Part shown: one piece after another, positions 36,380-45,526 of the stretch | How positions within the stretch are numbered: position 1 is the stretch's first letter | Layout: each line of letters opens with the position of its first letter | Source of the DNA: G965215225 sp965215225 | Lineage (GTDB): Bacteria > Pseudomonadota > Gammaproteobacteria > CBDBNL01 > JAAOII01 | DNA length: 64,000 nt | Assembly: GCA_965215225.1 (NCBI GenBank) | Contig: OZ244039.1 | Span: 1,674,001-1,738,000 of the forward strand | Direction of reading: 5' to 3' | Position numbers and translations under genes: made by a program | Notes under the pieces: generated by a model | What the model saw: the letters and a program-made list of their open reading frames with translations, nothing else | Database searches by the model: none | Told to the model about the DNA's origin: nothing

Positions 36380-38023
36380 ATGAATCTAGTCCGTTTGGTT
36401 CTTGCTCAGTTAAATCCAGTCGTTGGGGATCTGGATGGCAATGCTAGCAAGATTATCCAAGCGGGTCATCGGGCGCAACAAGAGTATCAAGCGGATATGA
36501 TGGTCGTGCCAGAACAGGCGCTCATAGGCTATCCAGCCGAAGACCTGCTGCTGCAACCTCAGATAGGGGAGATGTGCGATAGGATACTCAATAGGATTAT
36601 CAAAGAACTGAGTTCTTTGTGTTTAGTCATAGGCTATCCGCGTCCAGCTGCCAATGATAGCCAACCTAGAATTACCAATCATGCGGCTGTCTTTCACCAT
36701 GGCGAATGCTTGGCCTCTTATGCCAAACAGTATCTGCCCAATTATCAGGTCTTTGATGAGAAGCGCTATTTTCAGCCTGGCAAGGAAACCTGTGTCTTCT
36801 CATATAAAGGAGTGGCTTTTGGTCTGCTAATTTGCGAAGACCTTTGGTATCGAGAGCCTATTGCTGCTTGTCGTAAGGCAGGCGCCCAGCATATTATCAG
36901 CCTTAATGCTTCTCCCTATAATATTCACCAACCACAAAAAAGACTAGCCCTTATTCTGACGAGGGCTAAAGAACAAGGACTTCCTATTTCCTATGTGAAC
37001 TGCTGTGGTGGGCAGGATGAACTGGTCTTTGATGGCCATTCCTTTGCCTGTAATCATAAAGGAGAAATCCTGACTAATCTGGGTGGTATGAAAGAGGGGT
37101 TCTTGCCCGTCCTCTTAGATAGGCACGGCACGCCTCAACCAGGGCCAAAAGAGGAGCTGCTGACCAAAACTGCCGAAATATATGAGGTATTGAAACTGGG
37201 GCTAAGAGACTATGTGGATAAGAATGGCTTTCAGCATTGTGTTCTGGGTCTATCTGGCGGGATAGATTCCGCTTTGGTTCTATGTTTGGCGGCAGATACC
37301 CTCTCGCCCGAAAGAGTCAGCGCTCTCATAATGCCATCCCAATATACGGCTGCTGTCAGTATTAAGGATGCTATCCAGCTGGCAAAGAACCTTGGAGTTC
37401 AGTATGAGCAGATTTCGATTGACCCTCTGATAGCTAGCTGTAAGAAGCAATTTGAGGGAAGACTAGATTTGGAAGACGATAAGGATATAGCAGTGCAAAA
37501 TATCCAACCTCGCTGTCGCCTGTTGCTATTAATGGCATGGGCTAATAAAAAGAGCGCCCTCCTCTTGGCTACCAGCAATAAGAGCGAAAGCGCGGTGGGC
37601 TATACCACTCTTTATGGCGATATGGCAGGCGGTTTTAGCCCTATTAAAGATGTCTTCAAGAGTCGGGTCTATGAATTAGCCAATTATCGTAACCAAATAG
37701 ACCAGGTCATACCTACCAACATTCTCACCCGCCCACCTACTGCTGAATTACATGCCGGCCAGTTGGACCAAGACAGCTTGCCCGACTATCCTTTATTGGA
37801 TAGGATCCTAGCCGCCTATGTAGAAGAGGCGCTTGGTCCCAAAGAGATTATTGCCCGAGGCTATGATGCCAAGACTACTATTAAGGTTATTGCTATGGTA
37901 GATGCAGCCGAACACAAGAGACGGCAGGCAGCCATAGGGACTCGCATCAGTGAAAAGGGCTTTGGTAGGGACAGGCGATACCCCATCACCCAGAGATATG
38001 GCTCTTATTTGAGTAAGATCTGA
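36380..38023 (+). CDS. nadE: NAD+ synthase, glutamine-hydrolysing
   Basis: 547 residues. The N-terminal nitrilase-like amidase (Glu in VPEQALIGYPAEDLLL, Lys in the KQYLPNYQVFDEKRY part, Cys in LLICEDLWY) releases ammonia from glutamine. The C-terminal synthetase (GLSGGIDSALVLCLA P-loop, about 288; ATSNKSESAVGYTTLYGD) amidates deamido-NAD. This is the last step after NadD, also encoded here. The TGA overlaps the ATG of the lptC-lptA fusion by one base. Confidence 0.95.
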   Translation: MNLVRLVLAQLNPVVGDLDGNASKIIQAGHRAQQEYQADMMVVPEQALIGYPAEDLLLQPQIGEMCDRILNRIIKELSSLCLVIGYPRPAANDSQPRITNHAAVFHHGECLASYAKQYLPNYQVFDEKRYFQPGKETCVFSYKGVAFGLLICEDLWYREPIAACRKAGAQHIISLNASPYNIHQPQKRLALILTRAKEQGLPISYVNCCGGQDELVFDGHSFACNHKGEILTNLGGMKEGFLPVLLDRHGTPQPGPKEELLTKTAEIYEVLKLGLRDYVDKNGFQHCVLGLSGGIDSALVLCLAADTLSPERVSALIMPSQYTAAVSIKDAIQLAKNLGVQYEQISIDPLIASCKKQFEGRLDLEDDKDIAVQNIQPRCRLLLLMAWANKKSALLLATSNKSESAVGYTTLYGDMAGGFSPIKDVFKSRVYELANYRNQIDQVIPTNILTRPPTAELHAGQLDQDSLPDYPLLDRILAAYVEEALGPKEIIARGYDAKTTIKVIAMVDAAEHKRRQAAIGTRISEKGFGRDRRYPITQRYGSYLSKI

Positions 38024-40452
38024 TGAACAAGACTCTCCTATCCTATAGTCTGCTGCTGCTCCTTATTCTGGCCGGCTGGTTGGCGGTCTCCCTGGTGCCC
38101 GAGCAAAATAATAACAACGAGGAAGCGGAGGCAGAGCCTCAACCAAGAAGCGATTTCCAACTTGGCAAGCTAGTCTATTATGAAAAAGGTGCGCCAGTCT
38201 ATAGGCTGAGCTACGAAAGCTCCAGCTATGTTGATCATTGGACTCTTGCCTCGCCTAGCTTGGTCTTGAGCAATGAGCAGGGAGAAGATATGATACTATC
38301 AGCCGAGACGGCTAATGTCAGCGCTTCCAATGAATTCTCGTTCAGTGGTCAGGTGATGCTGAGGGATAGAAGCCTTAATAGAGAATTAAGAGCAGCAAAG
38401 GCAAGGCTGAACTCAGAAGCCATCTCTTTCCAAGGAGCCGCCCAATTCAATGCCGAAAAGATGCGCTTGGATGGAGACCAAATTCAGCTCAGCCGAGATG
38501 AGAGGAGCAAGGTTCAGGCTCGCGGCTCGCCACTTCATTTTGCCTATCAGTCTATCAATGGCGAAGCCGAGACTATGGTCTATGATGAGCCCAACCTTCT
38601 GCTGAGCGGTGAAGTCAGCGGGCAGGACGATGAGCGTAGCTTCGCGGCTAATCAGGTTCATATGACAGAAAACACCATAGAGCTCTCTACCAATGCCTAT
38701 TGGCAACAAGATGACTTATGGCTTAGAGCGGACACTATTAATTTGATGGAGGATTTGACGGGGGATTTGACGGGAGAGCAACAACTAGAAGCCAAGGGCT
38801 CTCCTTTGCAGTTTCGCTATCAATCACTAGATGGCGAAGCCGAGACTATGGTCTATGATCAGCCCAACCTCCTGCTGAGCGGTGAGGTCAGCGGGCAGGA
38901 CGATGAGCGTAGCTTCGCGGCTAATCAGGTTCGTATAACAGAAAACACCATAGAGCTTTCTACCAACGCCCACTGGCAGCAAGATGAGCTATGGCTTAGA
39001 GCAGATTCTATCGATTTGATGGAAGATTCGACGGGGGAGCAACAACTAGAAGCCAAAGGCTCTCCTTTGCAGTTTCGCTATCAATCACTAAATGGCGAGG
39101 CCGAGACTATGGTTTATGATGAGCCCAACCTCCGACTGAGCGGTGAGGTCAGCGGGCAGGACGATGAGCGTAGCTTCGCGGCTAATCAGGTTCATATGAC
39201 AGAAAACACTATAGAACTTTCTACCAATGCCTATTGGCAGCAGGATGAGCTATGGCTTAAAGCAGACTCCATCCATTTGATGGAAGCTTTGACGGGGGGA
39301 CAGCAGCAACTAGAGGCTAAGGGCTCTCCTTTGCAGTTTCGCTATCAGTCACTAGATGGCGAAGCCGAGACTATGGTCTATGATGAGCCCAACCTTCTGC
39401 TGAGCGGTGAGGTCAGCGGGCAGGACGATGAGCGTAGCTTCGCGGCTAATCAGGTTCATATGACAGAAAACACCATAGAGCTCTCTACCAACGCCCACTG
39501 GCAGCAGGATGAGCTATGGCTTAAAGCAGACTCTATTAATTTGATGGAGGATTTGACAGGGGGACAGCAGCAACTGGAAGCTAAGGGCTCTCCTTTGCAG
39601 TTTCGCTATCAATCACTAGATGGCGAAGCCGAGACTATGGTCTATGATGAGCCCAACCTCCTGCTGAGCGGTGAGGTCAGCGGGCAGGACGATGAGCGTA
39701 GCTTCGCGGCTAATCAGGTTCGTATGACAGAAAACACCATAGAGCTCTCTACCAACGCCTATTGGCAGCAGGATGAGCTATGGCTTAAAGCAGACTTCAT
39801 CGATTTGATGGAGGATTTGATGGGGGATTCGATCGGGGAGCAGCAACTGGAAGCTAATGGCTCTCCTTTACAGTTTCGCTATCAGTCACTAGATGGCGAA
39901 GCCAAGTCGCTAAGCTATACAGACGAGCGGCTAGAACTAGAACAGCAGGTAGTTCTTAACGACCAAGAGAGCGACCGACATCTGAAAGCCGAGCGTGTTA
40001 TCCTAACCGAAGAAAGCATAGAAGCACAAGGCAATGCTGAACTAGAACAGTCAAATCTAACAATCCTCGCCGACCATATTGATTACCGAGGTTCGGCAGC
40101 AGTTATCAGAGGCAATCCGCTTAATTTTGAATATGGGGATGGGCTGTTCTATGGCGAAGGTGAATTGTTAGAAATCCAGCCAGGCGATGATCAGTTCTTG
40201 CTCCAAGGTACCCCAGCAAAGATTGAGCGCTCTGGCATTGACAAACAGCAGAATTTCAGCGCCAAAGCCGAACAGATAGAATTAGCGCAGAATAAGCTGA
40301 TACTGCAAAGAAATATCCACATCCAAACCGAGGACCAGGAGCTGAGGGCAGCCTATGCTGTCTATCGCCTGGATACTAAAGACTGGCTAGTAGATGGCAA
40401 GAGCATCGATAACAGGCCGCCAGAACAAATAGAACTTATCATCCCCCGCTGA
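38023..40452 (+). CDS. LptC-LptA fusion with five near-identical LptA-like repeats
   Basis: 809 residues. Residues 1-26 form a membrane anchor, and residues ~45-165 match LptC (GAPVYRLSYESS, LASPSLVL, LSAETANVSA, FSGQVMLRD). From residue 168 a unit of ~88 residues with the LptA/OstA strand pattern (GSPLQFRYQSLDGEAETMVY, LLLSGEVSG, FAANQV, TENTIELSTNA) is repeated five times almost exactly. A diverged sixth unit and a C-terminal OstA-like part with GNPLNFEYG follow. LptC and LptA normally are separate proteins that carry LPS from the inner membrane across the periplasm. lptB follows 10 bp on, supporting the role. The repeat count may set bridge length; this is an inference. Confidence 0.82.
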   Translation: MNKTLLSYSLLLLLILAGWLAVSLVPEQNNNNEEAEAEPQPRSDFQLGKLVYYEKGAPVYRLSYESSSYVDHWTLASPSLVLSNEQGEDMILSAETANVSASNEFSFSGQVMLRDRSLNRELRAAKARLNSEAISFQGAAQFNAEKMRLDGDQIQLSRDERSKVQARGSPLHFAYQSINGEAETMVYDEPNLLLSGEVSGQDDERSFAANQVHMTENTIELSTNAYWQQDDLWLRADTINLMEDLTGDLTGEQQLEAKGSPLQFRYQSLDGEAETMVYDQPNLLLSGEVSGQDDERSFAANQVRITENTIELSTNAHWQQDELWLRADSIDLMEDSTGEQQLEAKGSPLQFRYQSLNGEAETMVYDEPNLRLSGEVSGQDDERSFAANQVHMTENTIELSTNAYWQQDELWLKADSIHLMEALTGGQQQLEAKGSPLQFRYQSLDGEAETMVYDEPNLLLSGEVSGQDDERSFAANQVHMTENTIELSTNAHWQQDELWLKADSINLMEDLTGGQQQLEAKGSPLQFRYQSLDGEAETMVYDEPNLLLSGEVSGQDDERSFAANQVRMTENTIELSTNAYWQQDELWLKADFIDLMEDLMGDSIGEQQLEANGSPLQFRYQSLDGEAKSLSYTDERLELEQQVVLNDQESDRHLKAERVILTEESIEAQGNAELEQSNLTILADHIDYRGSAAVIRGNPLNFEYGDGLFYGEGELLEIQPGDDQFLLQGTPAKIERSGIDKQQNFSAKAEQIELAQNKLILQRNIHIQTEDQELRAAYAVYRLDTKDWLVDGKSIDNRPPEQIELIIPR
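38524..39858 (+). repeat. Five in-frame ~264-bp repeats in the lptC-lptA fusion
   Basis: Units begin at 38524, 38797, 39058, 39322 and 39586 with lengths 273, 261, 264, 264 and 273 bp. They are near-identical except for the linker after LMEDLTG, where small 3-codon differences occur. The diverged sixth unit starts at 39859. Confidence 0.93.
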
Positions 40453-40462
40453 GTGCCGATTA

Positions 40463-41194
40463 ATGAAGACCCATTTTCTTGAAGGAATCAATCTTGCCAA
40501 GAGCTATGGCAAAAGACAGGTGCTTAGCAACATAAACATAAGAGTCAATAGAAAAGAAATAGTAGGTCTCTTGGGACCCAATGGGGCAGGCAAGACCACC
40601 TGTTTTTATCTCTTCATAGGATTGCTAAAACCAGATAGGGGTCAGGTTTTACTCAATGGACTGGATATCACGCGGCTACCCATCTATAAAAGAGGAGCCC
40701 AGGGTCTAGGCTATTTACCACAAGAGAGCTCAGTCTTTCGCGATCTGAGGGTAGAGCAAAATATTATGGCGGCGCTAGAGTTCCGCTCCGACCTCAATCG
40801 GCAAACCAGAGAAGAGCAGCTGGAACGGCTGCTTGATGATTTTTCCTTAAGCCATATACGTTCGGCTTATGGACGGGTCTTGTCAGGCGGGGAAAGACGG
40901 CGAACTGAAATGGCAAGACTACTAGCAATGAACCCTTCCTTTGTTCTTTTTGATGAACCTTTCGCTGGGGTGGATCCCATATCGGTTACTGAAATAAAGA
41001 AGCTGATTGTCTCCTTAAAAGAGAAGAACATAGGCATCTTAATTAATGATCACAATGTTGCCGAAACCCTCAAGCTCTGTGACCGAAACTATGTGATTGG
41101 ACAAGGAAAGATCCTAGCCCAAGGGAAGACAGACGACATAGTGTCAAATAAAATAGTCCGCGAGATCTATCTAGGCAAGGAATTTTCTATATAA
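40463..41194 (+). CDS. lptB: LPS export ATP-binding protein
   Basis: 243 residues. Walker A is GPNGAGKTTCFY (about 38), the Q-loop is in GYLPQESSVFRDL, the signature is VLSGGERRRTEMARLL and Walker B FVLFDEPFAGVDPIS, with INDHNV as switch. The GERRRTE signature and FAGVDP are LptB hallmarks. It powers LPS extraction with LptF, LptG and LptC. lptF and lptG are not in the window. Confidence 0.95.
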   Translation: MKTHFLEGINLAKSYGKRQVLSNINIRVNRKEIVGLLGPNGAGKTTCFYLFIGLLKPDRGQVLLNGLDITRLPIYKRGAQGLGYLPQESSVFRDLRVEQNIMAALEFRSDLNRQTREEQLERLLDDFSLSHIRSAYGRVLSGGERRRTEMARLLAMNPSFVLFDEPFAGVDPISVTEIKKLIVSLKEKNIGILINDHNVAETLKLCDRNYVIGQGKILAQGKTDDIVSNKIVREIYLGKEFSI

Positions 41195-41210
41195 AATAGT
41201 CTTAAGACCT

Positions 41211-43304
41211 ATGAGAACAGATGATTTAAACAAAGAGCAACAGCAAGCAGTTGAAGCGGGTAAGGGAAATCATCTAGTCTTGGCTGGGGCGGGCAGTGGT
41301 AAGACTCGCGTGCTAGTCCATCGTATTGCTTGGCTTATCCACCAGCAGAGGGTCTTCCCTGATTCTATCCTTGCTGTTACCTTTACCAACAAGGCGGCCA
41401 AGGAAATGAAAGAAAGAGTGAAAAAGATGCTAGGTTACCCACCTCCTTGCCATTGGGTAGGGACATTTCATTCAATCTGCCATAAGCTATTGCGCTTTCA
41501 CTATAAGGAAGCCGGCCTGATAAGAGACTTTCAAATCATTGACTCAGCTGAGCAGAAAAGTCTCATCAAGCGAGTGGTGGAAGGGCTAAATCTCGATGAC
41601 AAAAGATGGCCAACCAAGACAGTGCAATCCTATATTAATTCATGGAAAGAGCAGGGGCTGCGTAGCCATCAGGTAAGACTGGACAATGATTGGGCGAAAG
41701 AGAAGATACTACAAATATATATCCAATATGAAAAAACGGCTCAGCAGGAGCATCTGGTTGATTTTGCTGAACTATTATTGAGAACCTATGAGATGCTCTC
41801 CAACAACTCCAGTTTGCAAAAGCACTATCACAGGAAGTTTCGTCATATCCTCATTGACGAATTTCAAGACACCAATAGAATGCAATGTGCTCTCATCCAG
41901 CTATTCAAATCCAAAGACAATCAGGTGATGGCGGTGGGCGATGAAGACCAATCCATCTATAGTTGGCGAGGGGCAAGAGTAGAGAACATCCTCAATTTTA
42001 ATAAGCTATTTCCAAACACCAGCGTCCATTATCTTGAACAGAACTATCGCTCAACCAATCCTATCCTGGAAGCTGCCAATGCGGTCATCAGTCATAACAA
42101 GAGCAGGCTAGGCAAGAAGCTATGGACTAACATTACATCTGATGAGCCCATTCATTTTTATCAGGCGATTGACGATGAGGACGAGGTCTGCTTTGTCGTT
42201 GACACCATTAAGAAGCACCAAGAGGAAGGCCATAGCCTAGCTGATTGTGGCGTGTTCTATCGCGTCAATGCTCTATCGCGTATCTTTGAAGAAAAGCTGG
42301 TGCATGAGAGGATTCCCTATCGCATCTATGGCGGCTTGCGCTTTTATGACCGCGCCGAGATTAAACATACCCTTGCCTATATGCGCCTAATAGCCAATCG
42401 CCATAGCTATGATTCCTTCATTCGCATAGTGAATATGCCACGCCGCGGGATAGGTAGCCAAACCCTAGAAAATATTATCAAAACAGCCGATACTCATCAG
42501 CTGTCCCTATGGCAAGCCACCAAACGAATAATAGAAGAAAGACCCAACCAGAAGCACCTCAGCAACTTTATCCAGCTTATCGACTCGATGGATAGCAAGA
42601 TAGAAGACCTCCCCCTAGGAGAGAAAACTGCCTATGTCATAAAACTAAGCGGGCTGAATGACTTCTATAAGGCAACTAAAGACAAGCAGTCCTGCTTAGA
42701 AAATCTTGCCGAACTGGTTCACGCTGCCAGCGCCTTTTCGGTTGATAAGAGTAAAGAAGTCATGGCGGGGTTCCTTAACAATGTTAACCTTGAGGCAGGT
42801 GGCGAACAGGCAAAGGAATATCAAGATGCAGTGCAACTAATGACAGTCCATTCCGCTAAGGGACTGGAATTCCCCATTGTCTTTATGGTGGGTATGGAAG
42901 ACGGGCTCTTCCCCTTAGGATCCGCCTCTATTGAAAGAGATGATTTGGAAGAAGAAAGACGACTGTGCTATGTAGGCATCACCCGAGCCGAGCGAACCCT
43001 TTACCTCAGTTGTGCCGAAGTCCGCCTCCTTTATGGCAACAAAGCCTCAGATCCAGTCTCTCGCTTTGTCGAAGAGATTCCACCCGACCTGCTCCATCAA
43101 ATCAATGTTCCTAAGAAAAAGGTGGATTCCTTCTATCCTCCTCCGCTCATAAAGATGGGACAGAGAGTCATGCACTCTTCCTTTGGCTATGGGGTAGTGA
43201 AAGGAATGGACGGAGAAGGGGAATTTGCCCGTGTGAATGTGGATTTTGAAACCGAAGGACAAAAATGGCTGGTGCTTCAGTATGCTAACTTGCAGCTGCT
43301 ATGA
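41211..43304 (+). CDS. uvrD: UvrD/PcrA-type DNA helicase II
   Basis: 697-residue SF1A helicase. Walker A AGAGSGKTRVLVHR (about 25), motif Ia TFTNKAAKEMKERV, Walker B LIDEFQDTNRMQ, motif III GDEDQSIYSWRGA, motif IV QNYRST, and motifs V-VI TVHSAKGLEFPIVF and ITRAERTLYLS are all present. The C-terminal tail with SSFGYGVVKGMDGEGEF is the UvrD/PcrA RNA-polymerase-binding type tail rather than Rep. It acts in excision and mismatch repair. The ORF ends overlapping folA by 4 bp. Confidence 0.93.
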   Translation: MRTDDLNKEQQQAVEAGKGNHLVLAGAGSGKTRVLVHRIAWLIHQQRVFPDSILAVTFTNKAAKEMKERVKKMLGYPPPCHWVGTFHSICHKLLRFHYKEAGLIRDFQIIDSAEQKSLIKRVVEGLNLDDKRWPTKTVQSYINSWKEQGLRSHQVRLDNDWAKEKILQIYIQYEKTAQQEHLVDFAELLLRTYEMLSNNSSLQKHYHRKFRHILIDEFQDTNRMQCALIQLFKSKDNQVMAVGDEDQSIYSWRGARVENILNFNKLFPNTSVHYLEQNYRSTNPILEAANAVISHNKSRLGKKLWTNITSDEPIHFYQAIDDEDEVCFVVDTIKKHQEEGHSLADCGVFYRVNALSRIFEEKLVHERIPYRIYGGLRFYDRAEIKHTLAYMRLIANRHSYDSFIRIVNMPRRGIGSQTLENIIKTADTHQLSLWQATKRIIEERPNQKHLSNFIQLIDSMDSKIEDLPLGEKTAYVIKLSGLNDFYKATKDKQSCLENLAELVHAASAFSVDKSKEVMAGFLNNVNLEAGGEQAKEYQDAVQLMTVHSAKGLEFPIVFMVGMEDGLFPLGSASIERDDLEEERRLCYVGITRAERTLYLSCAEVRLLYGNKASDPVSRFVEEIPPDLLHQINVPKKKVDSFYPPPLIKMGQRVMHSSFGYGVVKGMDGEGEFARVNVDFETEGQKWLVLQYANLQLL

Positions 43305-43894
43305 GTGAAACCAAATCAAGACTATCCTTAATAGTGGCATGGGCAGCCAATCGCTGTATAGGACTGAACAATAGACTCCCTTGGCAAGCAACCGAAGGAG
43401 TCCCAGCTGAACTAGCCAAAGCCCTGAGAGAATTTGGCAGGGCTGATATGCGCCATTTTAGAAGGATGACCCTGAACAAGCCAGTCATAATGGGCTATAG
43501 AACCTGGCTGTCAATCGGCAAGCCTCTCGCTGGCCGCCATAACATCATCCTGTCGCGGCAAAGTCGCCAGCTACCAGCTGGCTGCCAGCTTTGCGCTAGT
43601 CGCCAAGAAGCCATTGGGGCGGCTGAAAAATGGAATAGGCATAACAACCAAGAAGAGATTATGGTGATAGGAGGGGCGCAAGTTTATAGTGAGTTCATAA
43701 ATTATGCCCAGCGAATCTATGTTACCGAACTTGATAAAGAACTAGAAGGCAATGCCTTCTTTCCCCACTATGAGGCTAGCATGTGGAGTAAGGATAATGA
43801 GAGCAAACAAACCTATAACAACAATCTAATAGCGCTCTTTTTCCAACTGGATAATAGTTGTGATTTGCGGGCACTCTCCGATGAGTTGAAATAA
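43301..43894 (+). CDS. folA: Dihydrofolate reductase
   Basis: 197 residues, somewhat longer than the usual ~160. IVAWAANRCIGLNNRLPW, then an insert of about 15-20 residues, MRHFRRMTLNKPVIMGYRTWLSIGKPLAGRHNIILSR split over two motifs, MVIGGAQVYSEFI and the YVTELDKELEGNAFFP strand are characteristic. It reduces dihydrofolate with NADPH and is the trimethoprim target. The insert shifts the Asp/Glu active-site position, so the exact residue is unclear. The stop codon abuts a MITE-like element. Confidence 0.92.
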   Translation: MSETKSRLSLIVAWAANRCIGLNNRLPWQATEGVPAELAKALREFGRADMRHFRRMTLNKPVIMGYRTWLSIGKPLAGRHNIILSRQSRQLPAGCQLCASRQEAIGAAEKWNRHNNQEEIMVIGGAQVYSEFINYAQRIYVTELDKELEGNAFFPHYEASMWSKDNESKQTYNNNLIALFFQLDNSCDLRALSDELK

Positions 43895-44109
43895 GGGAAT
43901 TATATCCAATCTTCCACAAATCCATAAATTCCCTTATTTTTTGCCTTCTTTTTGACGAGCGTCTATAAAAGAAAATGTGTGAAGCGGTTAAACTTCGCTT
44001 CCTCTATTGGCGAAAGGTCTGATCGTAATGGGCTTGCTTTTTATAGCTGCTTTGCTTCTTCTGGGGCTTTTTTTCATAATATCTTTCTTTATGGAAAATA
44101 GTATATAAA
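43894..44109. mobile_element. MITE-like element, copy 1
   Basis: About 215 bp whose left end (GGAATTATATCCAATCTTCC) matches, as an inverted repeat, the right end of the related stretch at 54283-54490. The two copies share the internal blocks CTTCCACAAATCCATAAA, TTTTTTGCCTTCTTTTTGAC, GAGCGTCT, GAAAGGTCTGA and TTTTTCATAATAT. No ORF is present. It begins at the stop codon of folA. Terminal inverted repeats, small size and dispersion suggest a non-autonomous transposable element. Confidence 0.6.
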
Positions 44110-44163
44110 GCAAATTCCTAAAAATAATCTTTACAAACTATTTTTGTCAAAGGAGACATCATT

Positions 44164-44226
44164 ATGAGTTGGAAGAATTCGGTTCAATTTCAAGATCAAC
44201 TCTACAAAAATGCTCTTATTGGTTAG
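44164..44226 (+). CDS. Tiny ORF of 20 residues with a strong Shine-Dalgarno
   Basis: The ATG follows an AAAGGAG box by 8 bp, an excellent spacing. The 20-residue product begins MSWKNSVQFQD and ends NALIG. I do not recognise it. It may be the stub of a gene whose rest was lost, a leader peptide or chance. The following 240 bp (44227-44470) are A/T-rich GCATTAAGG/GATTATTAAG phrases without a gene. Confidence 0.3.
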   Translation: MSWKNSVQFQDQLYKNALIG

Positions 44227-44480
44227 AATAAACTAATTAATCAAAGGTTTTGGTATATAGTATTGAAGGTGTTTATTGAGGCGTTAAGACATTGAAGCAT
44301 TGGATTGTTAAAAGGATTATTAGGGACTATTAAGGTATTAAGGATTATTAAGAACTATTAAAGCATTAAGGCGTTGAAGCATTGGAGCGTTAAAAAGATT
44401 TATTAAAGATTTATTAAGGCATTAAGGCATTAAAACATTAAGGAAATTTAGCACTAGTCATAAACCAATAGTATAATCAA
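44227..44480. repeat. Degenerate ATTAAGGCATT-type short repeats
   Basis: An A/T-rich stretch made of imperfect 9-11-bp phrases such as ATTAAGGCATTAAG, GTTGAAGCATTGG and GGATTATTAAGAA. It looks like another low-order slippage product. It encodes nothing convincing. Confidence 0.6.
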
Positions 44481-44499
44481 ATAAACATCATCGTCCTCC

Positions 44500-44536
44500 G
44501 GGAGTTCGGGTCTCCACGAGATTCGGACTCCCTTTT
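44500..44536 (+). terminator. Possible rho-independent terminator
   Basis: GGGAGTTCG at 44500-44508 pairs with CGGACTCCC at 44524-44532 (one G-T pair) and is followed by TTTT. A TATAAT sits at 44471, so a very short RNA from there is also possible. No upstream gene clearly needs it. Confidence 0.4.
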
Positions 44537-44584
44537 ATATGATCACCATATAATCACGCCCTATTGACTTCTATCAGCAAGACT

Positions 44585-45409
44585 TCAGTCCTGCCATAGT
44601 CGATAGAAATGATGTAAGGGGCCGCTGCCCTTTCCTAAGGATAGATTCTGTCCAGCTGAGATTGCGCCGCTAATATATTCTTTGGCATGAAAGACCGCAT
44701 CGCGCCGACTCATCCTACCAGCCAAGAAGGCGGCTATGGCAGAAGAAAGAGAACAGCCACTGCCATGGGTGTTGGGAGTATCAATATATTCACTCTCAAA
44801 GGCTTCTTGATAGTCATCTATCAATAGCCAATCTGTCGCTTTTATGCCTTTTTTCATGCCCCTATTGTGTCCCCCTTTTAATAGCACCGAGCGGCAACCT
44901 AGCTGCTGGACGGATTTTGCTGCCTGCCAAGGGTCTTGTAAAACCTCCTCTTCTTCTTGCTCAAGCAATAGGGCGGCTTCTGGTAGGTTTGGGGTAATAA
45001 GAGTTGCCAGGGGGAAGAGCTCTTTTGTCAATCTATCCAATGCATCAGGGTCTAATAATCTATCACCGCTCTGGGCTACCATAACGGGATCCAACACAAC
45101 ATTCTGCCAGCCATAGTTTGCTATGGCTTGGCTCACGGCAGCTATGATGCCTTCATTAGCAAGCATGCCCAATTTCACCGCGTCTATATGCATGTCTTCG
45201 GCTAGGGATTTCATCTGGGAGGCAACAAAATCGGCTGGCAGAGTATGAATTGCATCTACCCCGAGGGTATTCTGTGCTGTCACTGCTGTGATGACACTGG
45301 CGGCATAGGTCTGTAAGGCAGAGAGAACCTTTATATCCGCTTGGATGCCGGCGCCGCCACCAGAATCCGAACCAGCTATAGTTAGAACTATGGGAATCTT
45401 ATTATTCAT
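44585..45409 (-). CDS. thiD: Hydroxymethylpyrimidine (phosphate) kinase
   Basis: 274 residues from ATG 45409 (MNNKIPIVLTIAGSDSGGG); the frame is open to 45439. GSDSGGGAGIQADIK, QNTLGVDAIH, LDPVMVAQSGDRLL and the C-terminal TPNTHGSGCSLSSAIAA (anion hole) are typical of ThiD in the ribokinase superfamily. It makes HMP pyrophosphate for thiamine. No TPP riboswitch is seen upstream, where the rpsU promoter diverges. Confidence 0.94.
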   Translation of the reverse strand: MNNKIPIVLTIAGSDSGGGAGIQADIKVLSALQTYAASVITAVTAQNTLGVDAIHTLPADFVASQMKSLAEDMHIDAVKLGMLANEGIIAAVSQAIANYGWQNVVLDPVMVAQSGDRLLDPDALDRLTKELFPLATLITPNLPEAALLLEQEEEEVLQDPWQAAKSVQQLGCRSVLLKGGHNRGMKKGIKATDWLLIDDYQEAFESEYIDTPNTHGSGCSLSSAIAAFLAGRMSRRDAVFHAKEYISGAISAGQNLSLGKGSGPLHHFYRLWQD

Positions 45410-45498
45410 CTTCACAAGCTTTCCAATTATACTCCACAAGAAAAAGATTAAAAACAGCTAAATTAAGCTAAAAAAGCAGTGATTTTAGCTAATCGCCT

Positions 45499-45504
45499 TA
45501 TAAT
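45499..45504 (+). promoter_or_regulatory. rpsU -10 box
   Basis: TATAAT sits 22 bp before the rpsU ATG, in CTTATAATATG. A -35 box is not clear. No Shine-Dalgarno is visible between it and the start, so the mRNA may have a very short leader. Confidence 0.5.
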
Positions 45505-45526
45505 ATGTTCCCAATATAAAAACTAT

